DNA from: Thermoanaerobacterales bacterium | GTDB taxonomy: Bacteria > Bacillota > Desulfotomaculia > Desulfotomaculales > JASEER01 | Length of the DNA stretch: 42,324 nt | Direction: 5' to 3' | Assembly: GCA_030019475.1 (NCBI GenBank) | Contig: JASEER010000021.1 | Coordinates: 1-42,324 of the forward strand | Made by a program: the position numbers and the translations under genes | The notes under the pieces: model-generated | Told to the model about the DNA's origin: nothing | Database searches by the model: none | Seen by the model: only the letters and a program-made list of their open reading frames with translations | In this document: one piece after another, positions 16,814 to 25,672 of the stretch | How the letters are laid out: each line of letters starts with the position of its first letter | How positions within the stretch are numbered: position 1 is the stretch's first letter

Positions 16814-17671
16814 GTGGTACATGGCCGTGTACCGGTCATTAAGGCGGTAGCTCTTTGCTTGCTGGCTGGTTGGCTGGCTCTGGCAACCTTTGCCGCGCCT
16901 GCCAGTCTGTATATCAATTCCCTGGTCCGGGAATGGAATAAACGGTACGTTTTCTGGCAGACCCGCGGCGCCGAAGCCGTCGAAGGAGAGCACTTCACCG
17001 TCCTGCACCGCGGCGCTCCCGACGACGCGCGCCTGGTCCTGGCCGCCGCGGAAGAGTTCTACCCCCGCGTGGCCCGCGACCTGGGCCTTGAGGTCCCGGA
17101 CCGCACGCCGGTCCTTCTGTACCGGGATATGGAGGCCCTGAACCGCAGCTTCGGCTGGTCCGGAAACATCGGGACCATGGGGGTCTACTGGGCCGGGAGC
17201 ATCCGCGTCCTGGCACCCGAAACCTGGATCGCCGGTGCCGAAGCGGCGGAGCGGGAGGCCGTCTTTACGCACTCGGGGCCGATGGCCCATGAAATCACCC
17301 ACCTTTTCGTGGATCACCTGACGCGGGGCAACTGCCCCCGCTGGTTCAACGAAGGGGTGGCCCAGTACGAGGAGTACCGCCTGACCGGTTTTCGCTTCGC
17401 GGAGGCGGACGCCTTTGACCCCGCCCGCGCCTTTTCCCTTGAGGACCTCGGCCGGTTCGACGCCTTGGAGGACCAGGACCGGGCTTACCACCAGGCCTTC
17501 AGCATGGTCTCTTTCCTGGTGGAACGGAACGGGTGGGAGGCGGTGCGCGGGGTCCTCGCCGACCTGGGAAGGGGCCGCGGCTTTGATGCCGCGCTTAAGG
17601 ATCATACCGGCTGCGACCAGGCGGCCCTGATGGGCGCATGGTGTGAATGGCTGGCCACGGGGCAGGAATAA
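16814..17671 (+). CDS. Membrane-anchored zinc peptidase (peptidase MA-like, HEITH)
   Basis: This protein of about 285 residues has an N-terminal hydrophobic segment (about 9-33) that is either a signal peptide or an anchor. The gluzincin motif HEITH is at about 159-163, with the downstream glutamate in WFNEGVAQYEEY (about 180). The pattern matches the peptidase MA family; substrates are unknown. The GTG at 16814 has GGGAGGGG close upstream. The longer open frame begins in repeat DNA and is not used here. Zinc ligands appear intact, so an active extracytoplasmic protease is expected. Confidence 0.82.
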   Translation: MVHGRVPVIKAVALCLLAGWLALATFAAPASLYINSLVREWNKRYVFWQTRGAEAVEGEHFTVLHRGAPDDARLVLAAAEEFYPRVARDLGLEVPDRTPVLLYRDMEALNRSFGWSGNIGTMGVYWAGSIRVLAPETWIAGAEAAEREAVFTHSGPMAHEITHLFVDHLTRGNCPRWFNEGVAQYEEYRLTGFRFAEADAFDPARAFSLEDLGRFDALEDQDRAYHQAFSMVSFLVERNGWEAVRGVLADLGRGRGFDAALKDHTGCDQAALMGAWCEWLATGQE

Positions 17672-17756
17672 GGCGGCCGGCGGGCGAATACCTAAGCAGG
17701 AGACGGCCGGGGTCTCCCCGAACGGTCCAAATCCTTGCCGGGAGGACATACAAGAC

Positions 17757-19010
17757 TTGACCAGGATTGTAATCGAGGGGGGGCGCCCCCTCAGGGGTCG
17801 AGTACGGGTCAGCGGGGCCAAGAACGCCACCCTGGCCATCCTCTGTGCGGCCATCCTGGCCGACAGAGAGGTCGTCCTTGAGAACGTTCCGGACATCAGT
17901 GACGTCAGGATTTTGCTTGAAATCATCGGTGCCCTGGGCATGGAAAGCCAGTGGCTCGGGGAGGACATCGTCCGCATCCGCCCCGGCGAACCCAGGTTCC
18001 TGGAAGCGCCCTACAAGCTGGTGAAGAAGCTGCGGGCGTCCAACCTTCTGCTGGGACCGCTGCTGGCCCGTTACGGGCAGGCGCGGGTGGCTCTCCCCGG
18101 GGGGTGCAACATCGGCAGCCGGCCGATGGACCTGCACTTCAAAGGCCTGGCCGGGCTGGGTGCCGACCTGAGCCTTGAGAGCGGTTACATCATCGGCCGG
18201 GCCGGCCCGTTGCGCGGCGCCCGGGTCTACCTTGACTTCCCCAGTGTCGGGGCGACCGAGAACATTATGATGGCCGCCGTCCTCGCCGAGGGACAGACCG
18301 TTATCGAAAACGTTGCCCGGGAGCCCGAAGTCGTCGACCTGGCGAACTTCCTGAACAGCCTGGGGGCGCGTATCCGTGGCGCGGGCACGGACGTCATCAA
18401 GATCGAGGGCGTCAAGGCCCTGGGCGAACGGGTGCGCTACGCCGTCATCCCGGACCGTATCGAGGCCGGGACCTACATGGTGGCGGCCGCCGCGACCCAC
18501 GGCGACGTGGTCCTGGAAAACGTCATCCCGACGCACTTTGAACCCTTAAGCGCCAAGCTGCGGGAGGCGGGGGTCGTCGTGGAGGCGGACGAGGACCGCG
18601 TGCGGGTGGCGAGCCCCGGCCCGCTCTGTCCGGTGAACATCAAGACCATGCCCTACCCCGGTTTCGCCACCGATATGCAGTCGCAGATGATGAGCATGCT
18701 CTCGGCGGTGCCCGGAACGAGCGTCATCGTGGAAAACATCTTCGAAAACCGCTTTCAGGTGGCCCAGGAACTCCGCCGCATGGGCGCCCGGATCAAGGTC
18801 GAGGGCCGCGTGGCGGTCGTCGAGGGCGTCCCGCACCTGCAGGGGGCGCCGCTCAAGGCCACCGACCTGCGGGCCGCTGCGGCGCTGGTTATCGCCGGAC
18901 TGATGGCCGAGGGCCGGACCGAGATCTGCAACGTGCACTTCCTGGACCGCGGCTATCGCCACCTGGAGGCGCGGCTGGCGGCCCTGGGAGCGGTCATCAG
19001 GCGCGAATGA
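17757..19010 (+). CDS. murA: UDP-N-acetylglucosamine 1-carboxyvinyltransferase
   Basis: This 417-residue enzyme transfers enolpyruvate from PEP to UDP-GlcNAc, the first committed step of peptidoglycan synthesis. The N-terminal GAKNA (Lys22, Asn23) and the [14 protein letters not shown] loop with catalytic Cys117 are present, so the fosfomycin-sensitive Cys form is expected. [14 protein letters not shown] and [15 protein letters not shown] are conserved. The TTG at 17757 with GGGAGGA about 10 bases upstream gives standard length; the upstream in-frame extension would overlap the peptidase gene. It overlaps rlmH by 4 bases (ATGA). Confidence 0.96.
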   Translation: MTRIVIEGGRPLRGRVRVSGAKNATLAILCAAILADREVVLENVPDISDVRILLEIIGALGMESQWLGEDIVRIRPGEPRFLEAPYKLVKKLRASNLLLGPLLARYGQARVALPGGCNIGSRPMDLHFKGLAGLGADLSLESGYIIGRAGPLRGARVYLDFPSVGATENIMMAAVLAEGQTVIENVAREPEVVDLANFLNSLGARIRGAGTDVIKIEGVKALGERVRYAVIPDRIEAGTYMVAAAATHGDVVLENVIPTHFEPLSAKLREAGVVVEADEDRVRVASPGPLCPVNIKTMPYPGFATDMQSQMMSMLSAVPGTSVIVENIFENRFQVAQELRRMGARIKVEGRVAVVEGVPHLQGAPLKATDLRAAAALVIAGLMAEGRTEICNVHFLDRGYRHLEARLAALGAVIRRE

Positions 19011-19489
19011 TCCGTTTTACGATCGTTGCCGTGGGACGCTTGAAAGAGCCTTACCTGGTCGAGGCGGCGGAGGAATACCTTCGCCGCCTGGTGCCTTACG
19101 CCCGCGTCCAGGTCCACGAGGTCCCGGAGGAGCCGTTCCCGCCGCGCCCCTCGCCCGCCCAGAGCCGGGCCGTCCGGGAGCAGGAGGCGGCGCGCCTGGC
19201 CCGGCATATTCCCGGGGGTGGCTGCCTGATCGCCCTGGCGCCCAGGGGCAGAATACCGTCCAGCGAGGAACTGGCCGCCCTGGTCGAGGAACGCGCCCTG
19301 GCCGGCCAGGGGCACCTTATCTTCCTGGTGGGCGGCCCCCTGGGGCTCGCCCCGGCCCTGCTTGAACGGGCCGCCATGGTCCTCTCCTTTTCCCGCCTGA
19401 CCTTTCCCCACCAGCTCTTCCGCGTCATCCTTCTCGAACAGCTCTACCGCGTGTGCAAGATCGTGAGGCATGAGCCGTACCATTGGTAG
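19007..19489 (+). CDS. rlmH: 23S rRNA pseudouridine-1915 N3-methyltransferase RlmH
   Basis: This 160-residue SPOUT methyltransferase has the family start ([16 protein letters not shown]), the SAM-binding knot region (LIFLVGGPLGLAP, about residues 104-116) and the conserved C-terminal YRVCKIVRHEPYHW. It methylates pseudouridine 1915 in helix 69 of 23S rRNA. Length is standard (about 159). The ATG overlaps the murA stop, so translation is probably coupled. Confidence 0.95.
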   Translation: MIRFTIVAVGRLKEPYLVEAAEEYLRRLVPYARVQVHEVPEEPFPPRPSPAQSRAVREQEAARLARHIPGGGCLIALAPRGRIPSSEELAALVEERALAGQGHLIFLVGGPLGLAPALLERAAMVLSFSRLTFPHQLFRVILLEQLYRVCKIVRHEPYHW

Positions 19490-19516
19490 GTCCTGCGGGT
19501 GCCGGGGTATTAACTG

Positions 19517-19545
19517 TTGCGGCCTGCCGGGAGACGTGTTAGGAT
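19517..19545 (+). promoter_or_regulatory. Possible promoter before the small hypothetical gene
   Basis: TTGCGG (19517-19522), a 17-bp spacer and TAGGAT (19540-19545, 4 of 6). It lies 25 bp before the proposed GTG start. Confidence 0.4.
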
Positions 19546-19570
19546 AGGGCATGGCAAAGAGTGGAAGGCG

Positions 19571-19786
19571 GTGGGGTCGTTGGAGCGTCTTTACAGAGGA
19601 ACGAAGCCCCCGGAATCCGACGGGGAAGTGGTTGAAATCCAGGAGCGGATCGTCCTCCTGGAGGTGAGACGCGCGAAGCGGGGCGGGCGCATCCTGAGCC
19701 GTCGTATCGTGCGCTTTCTCACGCCCGAGGAGGAGGACGACCTGTTGCGCCGAATCGCCGGGCGTCTCAGGGCGGAGGATGTCTAG
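19571..19786 (+). CDS. Hypothetical small basic protein
   Basis: This 71-residue, charged protein contains IQERIVLLEVRRAKRGGRILSR and a C-terminal acidic helix (LTPEEEDDLLRRIAGRL). I recognise no family. GTG at 19571 follows GGAAGGC; a TTG three codons later is an alternative. Coding is supported by strong GC3 bias, a plausible promoter and its position between rlmH and the fmdB-like gene, but no homology argument is available. Confidence 0.5.
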   Translation: MGSLERLYRGTKPPESDGEVVEIQERIVLLEVRRAKRGGRILSRRIVRFLTPEEEDDLLRRIAGRLRAEDV

Positions 19787-19803
19787 GGGCCTCCGCCGGC
19801 GGG

Positions 19804-19832
19804 TTGCCGGGGGTGCCGCGGGGGAGTATAAT
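19804..19832 (+). promoter_or_regulatory. Sigma-A-like promoter before the zinc-ribbon gene
   Basis: TTGCCG (19804-19809), a 17-bp spacer and perfect TATAAT (19827-19832), 68 bp before the fmdB-like start. It probably drives both the zinc-ribbon gene and the overlapping HEAT-repeat gene. Confidence 0.75.
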
Positions 19833-19900
19833 TTAATGTTGGATGCAGGAAATCACGAAACCGCCGTTCAGTGCGGCTGCTCCGAGAGGTGAAGGGGAAA

Positions 19901-20146
19901 ATGCCTATTTTTGAGTTTCGCTGTGCAGGGTGCGGGGCCCTTTTTGAGAAGCTCTTCCGGGATACCGAGGAGAAAGTGGAGATAAAGTGTCCCAAGTGCG
20001 GGGCGGAGACGGCGGAACGGGTGATCAGCAAGACCAACTACGTGCTGGGGGCCGGCAAGGAAGGCAAGAAGCCGAAACTGACCACCAAGTCCTGCGGCCC
20101 CGGCAGCTCCTGCCACACTCTGGAACTGCCCGGGCTGGGTGATTAG
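19901..20146 (+). CDS. FmdB-family zinc-ribbon protein
   Basis: This 81-residue protein begins MPIFEFRCAGCG and has a second CPKCG pair about 25 residues later, forming the putative regulatory zinc ribbon (FmdB/CxxC_CxxC_SSSS family). A basic linker and a short Cys-containing tail (SCGPGSSC) follow. AAGGGGA lies 5-6 bases upstream of the ATG. It overlaps the next gene by 8 bases. The family is common in sulfate reducers and other anaerobes, with no firm function. Confidence 0.87.
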   Translation: MPIFEFRCAGCGALFEKLFRDTEEKVEIKCPKCGAETAERVISKTNYVLGAGKEGKKPKLTTKSCGPGSSCHTLELPGLGD

Positions 20147-21269
20147 GGACGTGAAACACCTGCCGGTGGTCAAGGATGTCTCCGAGGAGGCGGCATGCCC
20201 GTTCTGCGGTCTGCCCGTTGACCGGCCGATCGAGGTGGACGACGGAGTGCCGCGGGACATGCCCGCGGGGCGTTGTGCCGGCTGCGGCGCCGTCTACGCC
20301 TGTGACGTTACGGGGCATAACCTGGGGGCGGCCTTTGTCGAGGCCCTGACCCTGGGCTGCGACATGGACTGGGACCTGGCATGGGACCTCCAGCCGGACG
20401 AGGATTACATCCAAAGGATTGTTGAGGGCTATGACCTGGCGACGCACCGGATCTTTCCGGAAAAGGTCCTGGAAGGCCGTACGGTGCGAGGGGCGCTCTG
20501 CTTCGTCAGGCTCCAGCGGGATATTCAGGAAATAAAGGGCGAAGGTGTACGCAAGAGGCTGGCGGGAGGAGGCAGGGCCGCGTCCCCCGAGAGGACGGCC
20601 CTCGACCTTGAGCCGGACGCCGGGGAGCCGGCGAAAAGGCTGAGCAAAGGAGAAGTCGAGAGGTTAATCAGGGAGTACCGGTTGGGGCCGATCGTGGCCT
20701 CCGCCCGGAGCGACAAGAAGACCGGCCGGTACCTGCAGAGGCTCCTCTATGGCGACGACGAACTGCTCCGCCTGCGGGCCGCGGAGGCCCTGGGCAGGGT
20801 GGTGAAGGCTGTCGCGCCCGTTGACCCGACGACGGCGGTGGCCATTCTCCAGGGGCTGTTCACGCCGTTTGAGACCTCAAGCGCTTCCTACTGGGGGAGT
20901 ATCGATGCCATCGGGGAGATTATCGCTGCCGCGCCGGACCTTTTCGTGCGTTACATGCCGCGGATACTCCCGTTCCTGGAGGATGATGCTTTGAGGCCGG
21001 CGGTGCTGAGGGCGCTGTGCAGGATCGCGGAGACCAGGCCCGACTTCATGCGGCGGCTGGCCCGGCGCGTCGCGCCGTTCCTGGAAGACCCTGACCCGGA
21101 GACCAGAGGCAACGCCGTCCGGTTTTTCGCGTGCCTGGGTACGGACGGCGTGGATGAGCGCTTAAGGGACCTGCTGCACGACGATGAAACCGTGCTTGCC
21201 TATGAAGACGGTGAATTACGGCCGAAGAGGATCGGCGACCTGGCGGCCTCCGCCCTAGCCGGGGAGTGA
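20139..21269 (+). CDS. Zinc-ribbon plus HEAT-repeat protein (DVU0298-like)
   Basis: This 376-residue protein has an N-terminal zinc ribbon (CPFC near residue 20 and CAGC near 47), a middle acidic region (about 70-165) and C-terminal HEAT/PBS-lyase-like helical repeats (about 200-376), for example LRLRAAEALGRVV, LRPAVLRALCRIA and TRGNAVRFFACLG. It resembles the DVU0298-type HEAT proteins known from sulfate-reducing bacteria; that match is from memory and function is unknown. The GTG at 20139 overlaps the zinc-ribbon gene; a GTG at 20151 is an alternative because no strong ribosome site is present. It converges on the YkgJ gene. Confidence 0.7.
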   Translation: MIRDVKHLPVVKDVSEEAACPFCGLPVDRPIEVDDGVPRDMPAGRCAGCGAVYACDVTGHNLGAAFVEALTLGCDMDWDLAWDLQPDEDYIQRIVEGYDLATHRIFPEKVLEGRTVRGALCFVRLQRDIQEIKGEGVRKRLAGGGRAASPERTALDLEPDAGEPAKRLSKGEVERLIREYRLGPIVASARSDKKTGRYLQRLLYGDDELLRLRAAEALGRVVKAVAPVDPTTAVAILQGLFTPFETSSASYWGSIDAIGEIIAAAPDLFVRYMPRILPFLEDDALRPAVLRALCRIAETRPDFMRRLARRVAPFLEDPDPETRGNAVRFFACLGTDGVDERLRDLLHDDETVLAYEDGELRPKRIGDLAASALAGE

Positions 21270-21272
21270 GGG

Positions 21273-21301
21273 CCGGGGCGCCTCACTCTTCCGTGCCCCG
21301 G
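21273..21301. terminator. Possible hairpin between convergent genes
   Basis: CCGGGGC (21273-21279) and GCCCCGG (21295-21301) can form a 7-bp stem over the 13-bp gap and the end of the leftward YkgJ gene. No T-run follows, so terminator function is uncertain. Confidence 0.3.
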
Positions 21302-21954
21302 GGATCCGGGGCGTTTTCATTTATGGGCGGTTCGCCCCTCAGCAGGCTTTGGGGCGGCGTCTTCAGGGCGGTGGACACGGGAAGGAGCAGGGACGCCCGG
21401 TCCAGGTCCTGCTGCCCGGCCTTTTCCAGCAAGGCGCGCGACAGTTCGTGGAGTTCCCTGTACACCCGGTCCAGGTTGAAGGCCGGGTACGGCCGGCCGG
21501 GAGCAAAGGCGGCCTTCCAGCAGGCGCGGCCGGCGCCCTGGACGGTCACCGGGATGCCGTAGACGCGGCAGGTGATCGGCCGGAAGGGGTAACCGGCGCA
21601 TTCTCCCCGGTCGTTAAGGAAGGGGCACCTGACGCGCTCCCTGGCCATGGCGTAGGCCTGCATGTCCGGATCATCCGGGTAGGCGGCCTTCAGTCTCTCC
21701 TGGATCCGGCGCAGTTGCTCCTCGGCCTCCCCGGCGCGGGCCAGGACCTCCCGCTTCCGGTCCGGGCCGAGCTGTTCAAACTTCTCCCGCAGATAGGCGG
21801 CCTCGATCAGGAAGAGCCCGAAGAGGGCGTGGCAGCAGTCGATGCAGCCCCGCTCGCACTTGACCTCCTCCGGGTATTCCCCCCGCATTTGCTCAAAGGC
21901 CTGCTCAGCCGCCAGCGCCAGCTGCTCGTAGCGGGTGATCAGGTCGTTAAACAT
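21283..21954 (-). CDS. YkgJ-family cysteine-cluster protein
   Basis: This 223-residue protein carries the putative Fe/Zn-chelating cysteine cluster: CERGCIDCCHALF near residue 33, CPFLNDRGECAGYPFRPITCRVYG at about 110-133, and a further Cys in GRACW. YkgJ-like proteins are thought to bind an iron-sulfur or zinc site; activity is unknown. The ATG overlaps the upstream TPR gene by 8 bases, so the two form a coupled pair. Position downstream of dsrD suggests a link to the sulfite-reduction locus, an inference weakened by the terminator between them. Confidence 0.82.
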   Translation of the reverse strand: MFNDLITRYEQLALAAEQAFEQMRGEYPEEVKCERGCIDCCHALFGLFLIEAAYLREKFEQLGPDRKREVLARAGEAEEQLRRIQERLKAAYPDDPDMQAYAMARERVRCPFLNDRGECAGYPFRPITCRVYGIPVTVQGAGRACWKAAFAPGRPYPAFNLDRVYRELHELSRALLEKAGQQDLDRASLLLPVSTALKTPPQSLLRGEPPINENAPDPRGTEE

Positions 21955-22600
21955 CGGCGGCCTCGCCTCGCTCTCCGCGGTAGGGTTCCAGTTCCTTCAG
22001 GAAGTCGGGGTGGACCGGGAAGCCGTTAACCAGGGCCTGGTCCACGTGCTTCGCCGCCTTGGCGTGCTCGCCCTGCACGTGATAGGCGTAGGCCAGGTTG
22101 TTATGGCCCAGGCCGAAGTCGGGGGCCATGTCCACCAGTTTCTCGCCGGTCTCCACCGCCCGCTGGACGTCTCCCTTCTGCAGGTAGGCGCTGATCAGGT
22201 TGGCCCAAGCCTGGGCGATGCGCGGGTTCAGCGCGATGGCCTTTTCGAGGGCGACGATGGCCTCCTCGGTGCGGACCGCCTGCAGGTAGGCGAAGCCGAG
22301 GTTGGCGTACCCCCGGGCGTAGCGCGGCTCGATCTCGACGGCCTTCTTGTTGGCTTCTATGACTCCCTCGAGATCCCCCTTCGTGTAATAAATATAGCCC
22401 AGGTTCACCCAGGCCTCGAACATTCGGGCGCCGTCCTCGATGGACTGCCGGAAGTACTCGGCGGCCTCGTCGAGCCGGCCCTGCTGCATGGCGGCCACGC
22501 CGAGGTTGTAGAGGGCGGTGGCGCACTCGGGGTTGCTCCGCAGGTATTGCTTCTGTTCCTCGATGAAGCGCTCGGCGTCTTGAGGTGTCGGCATGCGCAT
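21947..22600 (-). CDS. Tetratricopeptide-repeat protein, cytoplasmic
   Basis: This 217-residue protein is made almost entirely of about five TPR units (for example TALYNLGVAAMQQGRLDEAAEYFRQSI and ARGYANLGFAYLQAVRTEEAIVALEKAI) and has no signal peptide or membrane segment. It is probably a protein-interaction scaffold. The first ATG (22600) has AAGGAGCG at good spacing; a second ATG lies two codons in. It sits just past the terminator that follows dsrD and is coupled to the YkgJ gene. Confidence 0.82.
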   Translation of the reverse strand: MRMPTPQDAERFIEEQKQYLRSNPECATALYNLGVAAMQQGRLDEAAEYFRQSIEDGARMFEAWVNLGYIYYTKGDLEGVIEANKKAVEIEPRYARGYANLGFAYLQAVRTEEAIVALEKAIALNPRIAQAWANLISAYLQKGDVQRAVETGEKLVDMAPDFGLGHNNLAYAYHVQGEHAKAAKHVDQALVNGFPVHPDFLKELEPYRGERGEAADV

Positions 22601-22623
22601 GCTCGCTCCTTCCCCTCAGGTTT

Positions 22624-22664
22624 AAAAGGGAAAGAGGCCGCCCGCCGGACGGGCGGGCGGCCTC
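22624..22664 (-). terminator. Strong terminator after dsrABD
   Basis: A perfect 13-bp stem, GAGGCCGCCCGCC (22634-22646)/GGCGGGCGGCCTC (22652-22664), has a 5-nt loop. Read leftward it is followed by TTTCCCTTTTAAA. It lies 43 bp past the dsrD stop and 34 bp before the TPR gene, so it should end or attenuate the dsrABD transcript. Confidence 0.88.
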
Positions 22665-22706
22665 CGCTGAGCAAGGCGCCTTCGGCGGTCGCCCTGCTAT
22701 GTTTCC

Positions 22707-22946
22707 TTATTCGTCCTTGGTCGTCGTCTCGCTCTGGCGGCTGGCCAGGCAGTACATGGTGGTGCTGCCGGTCATGAAGTAGGCGACCGTCCCCTCGTTC
22801 ACCAACTCGTTGCAGGCCTTCTTAACGTCCCTCAGGCCGGCGCCGGGAACCTTATCCTTCACGGCCTTTTCCAGGTCCTTGAAGTAGTGCTTGGACTTCT
22901 TCGCGTTGGTGAGGTACTCCACGATAATCTTCTTGATCTCGTCCAC
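22707..22946 (-). CDS. dsrD: Dissimilatory sulfite reductase accessory protein DsrD
   Basis: This 79-residue winged-helix protein (MDEIKKIIVEYLTNAKKSKHY at the start, then a LRDVKKACNELVNEGTVAYFMTGST segment) matches DsrD in size, motif and position after dsrB. Published work describes DsrD as an allosteric activator of DsrAB rather than a DNA-binding regulator. Its presence supports sulfite reduction in the reductive direction, because dsrD is generally absent from sulfur oxidisers. The gap to dsrB is 34 bp with a GGGGAGG ribosome site. Confidence 0.95.
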   Translation of the reverse strand: MDEIKKIIVEYLTNAKKSKHYFKDLEKAVKDKVPGAGLRDVKKACNELVNEGTVAYFMTGSTTMYCLASRQSETTTKDE

Positions 22947-22980
22947 GCATCAAACCTCCCCTTCTAATGGGTGTGGACTC

Positions 22981-24168
22981 CTAGTCTACGCCACCTGCCG
23001 CCTTGGAAACCGCCCATGCGGCGTCCGTGTATTTGAACAGGGTGCTCGTCCGGTACGTATCGTATGCCAGGCGGTGGTCGTCCAGAAGGTGGTCGGTAAA
23101 GGGCAGGCCGGTCAGCTCGAAGAACTTCTCCCAGCCGATCCGCTCGGCCCAGTCACCAAGCCGCTCGTACTTGTTAGCATGCGTCGCGTAGACCTCGACG
23201 ATACGCTTGACGGTCTCACACACCTCGGGGAACCGCGGGAAGTTGTTCGGCAGGAAGGGCACGACGACCTTCGAGAACTTCGGCGCCGAGATGCGGTTGG
23301 AGAGCTTGCCGCCCGCCAGCACGACCACGCCGTCGCCCTCCTTGTCGGACAGCGGCAGGGCCGCACACATGGTGTAGCAGTTGCCGCAGAACATGCAGCG
23401 CTCGTCCTTGATCTTGACCGTCTTCTTTCCGTCCGGAGTCGCGCCGGGGGAGATGGCGGCCTTCGGGCAGGAGGCGATGACCGTTGGAATCTCGCACATC
23501 TTGGCCAGCCACTCGTGGTCGATGATCGGCGGCTTGCGGTGGTAGCCCAGCAGTGCGATGTCCGAGCAGTGCACGGCGCCGCACATGTTCAGGCAGCAGG
23601 CCATGGAAACGCGGAGTTTCGCCGGCAGGGTCATGCTGCCGAAGTAGTTGTATAGTTCATCCATGACCGCCTTGACCATCGAAGAGGCGTCGGTGGCCGG
23701 CGTGTGGCAGTGGATGTAGCCCTGGGTATGGACGATGTTGGTGATGCCGGCGCCCGTCCCGCCGACCGGGAACTTGTTGGCGCCCGAGAAGAACTTGCGG
23801 CTCTCAAGCTCCTTCTTAAGGGCCTCGACCTTCTCCGGGCTGTCGACGAGGAATTCGATGTTGTTGCGGGTGGTGAAGCGGACATAGCCGTCGCAGTGCC
23901 TGTCGGCGATATCGCAGATTTCGCGGACGAAGGCCGCGCTCATAATGCGCATCCCGCCGGCGCGCACCGTGTAGACCTTCTCGCCCGTCTCGGAGACGTG
24001 CACCAGCACGCCGGGCTCCAGGACCTCATGATAGAGCCACTTGCCGTAGTTCCTCTGGATGATGGGCGGGAAGAAGTCCCAGTAGTAGCGCGGCCCGATA
24101 TCGGTTATGCGGTTCTCCTGCGGATTATCAGGGTTGTATACCCCGAACTTCGTGGTAGAGAGGCCCAT
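22981..24168 (-). CDS. dsrB: Dissimilatory sulfite reductase beta subunit
   Basis: This 395-residue partner of DsrA forms the alpha2beta2 sirohaem enzyme that reduces sulfite with transfer of sulfur to DsrC. The cysteine set for the sirohaem-[4Fe-4S] region is visible as CHTPATD (Cys154) and [11 protein letters not shown] (191-201). The ferredoxin domain has [11 protein letters not shown] (258-268). A GGAGGGTG ribosome site precedes the ATG. All key residues appear intact. Cotranscribed with dsrA (70-bp gap) and dsrD. Confidence 0.98.
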   Translation of the reverse strand: MGLSTTKFGVYNPDNPQENRITDIGPRYYWDFFPPIIQRNYGKWLYHEVLEPGVLVHVSETGEKVYTVRAGGMRIMSAAFVREICDIADRHCDGYVRFTTRNNIEFLVDSPEKVEALKKELESRKFFSGANKFPVGGTGAGITNIVHTQGYIHCHTPATDASSMVKAVMDELYNYFGSMTLPAKLRVSMACCLNMCGAVHCSDIALLGYHRKPPIIDHEWLAKMCEIPTVIASCPKAAISPGATPDGKKTVKIKDERCMFCGNCYTMCAALPLSDKEGDGVVVLAGGKLSNRISAPKFSKVVVPFLPNNFPRFPEVCETVKRIVEVYATHANKYERLGDWAERIGWEKFFELTGLPFTDHLLDDHRLAYDTYRTSTLFKYTDAAWAVSKAAGGVD

Positions 24169-24238
24169 ACTAACACCCTCCCGTAAGATAGTCTCACCGT
24201 TTCGTTACGCGGCCGCCGGGCGGCCGGCGTAAGAATCA

Positions 24239-25672
24239 CTACCGCGCGTGCCGCTTCCGGTAGTCGCTGATGTCGCGCGCAAAGCCGCCCGGCACGTCCT
24301 CGGCTTTCCAGAAGATGTACGGGTTCTCCCGCGGCTTCCAAACGTGCTGCGGCGCGGGCGGCAGCCCGACGGCTTCCAGGAACTTCGGCAGGCCGACGCG
24401 CTGGATCAATTCACCGATGCGCTCGCGGTTCTTGCCCTCTTCCATCCAGAACTCCTGCGCCTTGTCGATGACTTCCTTGATGTTGTCGTAGGGCGGCTCG
24501 GCCTTCATGAAAGGCACGATCATGGTCGCCATCTGGGCGCCCTCAAGAATGGGGGCCTTGGCGCCGCAGAGGATGGTGACGCCCGTATCGACACCCGGCC
24601 GCAGGGCACGCGGCATGGTGTTGATGCAGTGCATGCAGCGGACGCAGTCGGCGTCGTCGATGGTCAGCACGCCGTCCTCGTACTTCATGCAGCCGCTCGG
24701 GCAGCGGTCGACGACTTCCTTCCGGATGTCGAACTTGCCCCACTCGCGGCCGCGGTGCGCGCCGGCGTTCGGGACGATGTCGCCCTGAACGTAGCCCCGG
24801 ACGGCGTCCTGGTCGATGCGGATGTTGTCCCGCCACGTGCCGATGAAGGAGAGGTCGGAACGGGCGATGGACGCCACGCAGCCGTTGGGGCACCCGTCGA
24901 ACTTGAACTTGAACTTGTACGGGAACATCGGGCGGTGCAGTTCGTCCTGGTAGTGCATCGTCATGTCGTAGCACATTTCCTGGGTGTCGTACAGGGCGAA
25001 CTCGCAGCGGGCCTTACCGACACAGCAGGACGGCGTGCGCAGGTTGGAGCCCGAGCCGCCGATGTCCTGGCTGAGGTGGTGGGCGCATTCCTGGAAGATC
25101 GGCTCCAGCTGCTCGGTGAAGGTGCCGAGCAGGACGATGTCGCCGGTGGAACCGTGCAGGTTGAAGATACCGCTGCCGCGGAACTCCCAGAGGTCGGCCA
25201 GCGCCCGGAGGAAGTCGGTCTTGTAAAACTTGCTGGCCGGCTGGTTCAGGCGGACCGTATGGAAGTGAGCCACGCCGGGGAACTTGTCCGGCACGTCGGA
25301 GTAACGTCCGATGACGCCGCCGCCGTACCCCTGTACGCCGACGATCCCGCCGTGCTTCCAGTGGGTCTCGCCGTGCTCGAAGGAGAGTTCGACCTGGCCG
25401 AGCAGGTCCTCCACGACGTCCCGGGAGATCATCATGCGGTCATCGGCGAGCTTTCTCCGGCGCAGGGCCTCGACCTTGAGGTCGGCCACGAAGCTGGGCC
25501 ACGGGCCGGACTCGAGCTGCTCCAGCATGGGGATGTCATACTTGACCTTAAAACTCTTAAGCTCCTCGTCAGAGGGGTTCTGCAGCTCCTCGTCGGTGTA
25601 GATGCGGAGTTCCTGGTAATTAAGTTCCTTTTGGGGGACTTTCGGTTTGAATTCGAAAGACATAGCGACCAT
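24239..25672 (-). CDS. dsrA: Dissimilatory sulfite reductase alpha subunit
   Basis: This subunit of about 477 residues has the sirohaem/[4Fe-4S] motifs CVGKARC (C-X5-C, about 217-223) and CPNGC (C-X3-C, about 261-265). A ferredoxin insertion has cysteines at about 324-349 (CPSGC and CVRCMHC). Length is slightly above typical DsrA. Start candidates are TTG 25675, ATG 25672 and ATG 25663. AAGGAGG ends only 4-5 bases before ATG 25672, and ATG 25663 is the more distant choice; I use 25672. Transcription probably starts near 25988, leaving a ~316-nt leader. Confidence 0.97.
   Translation of the reverse strand: MVAMSFEFKPKVPQKELNYQELRIYTDEELQNPSDEELKSFKVKYDIPMLEQLESGPWPSFVADLKVEALRRRKLADDRMMISRDVVEDLLGQVELSFEHGETHWKHGGIVGVQGYGGGVIGRYSDVPDKFPGVAHFHTVRLNQPASKFYKTDFLRALADLWEFRGSGIFNLHGSTGDIVLLGTFTEQLEPIFQECAHHLSQDIGGSGSNLRTPSCCVGKARCEFALYDTQEMCYDMTMHYQDELHRPMFPYKFKFKFDGCPNGCVASIARSDLSFIGTWRDNIRIDQDAVRGYVQGDIVPNAGAHRGREWGKFDIRKEVVDRCPSGCMKYEDGVLTIDDADCVRCMHCINTMPRALRPGVDTGVTILCGAKAPILEGAQMATMIVPFMKAEPPYDNIKEVIDKAQEFWMEEGKNRERIGELIQRVGLPKFLEAVGLPPAPQHVWKPRENPYIFWKAEDVPGGFARDISDYRKRHAR

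Noticed and set aside
16637-17977. A 446-codon minus-strand open frame
   Set aside because: Antisense to the HEITH peptidase and the 5' part of murA, and its ends run through repeat DNA.
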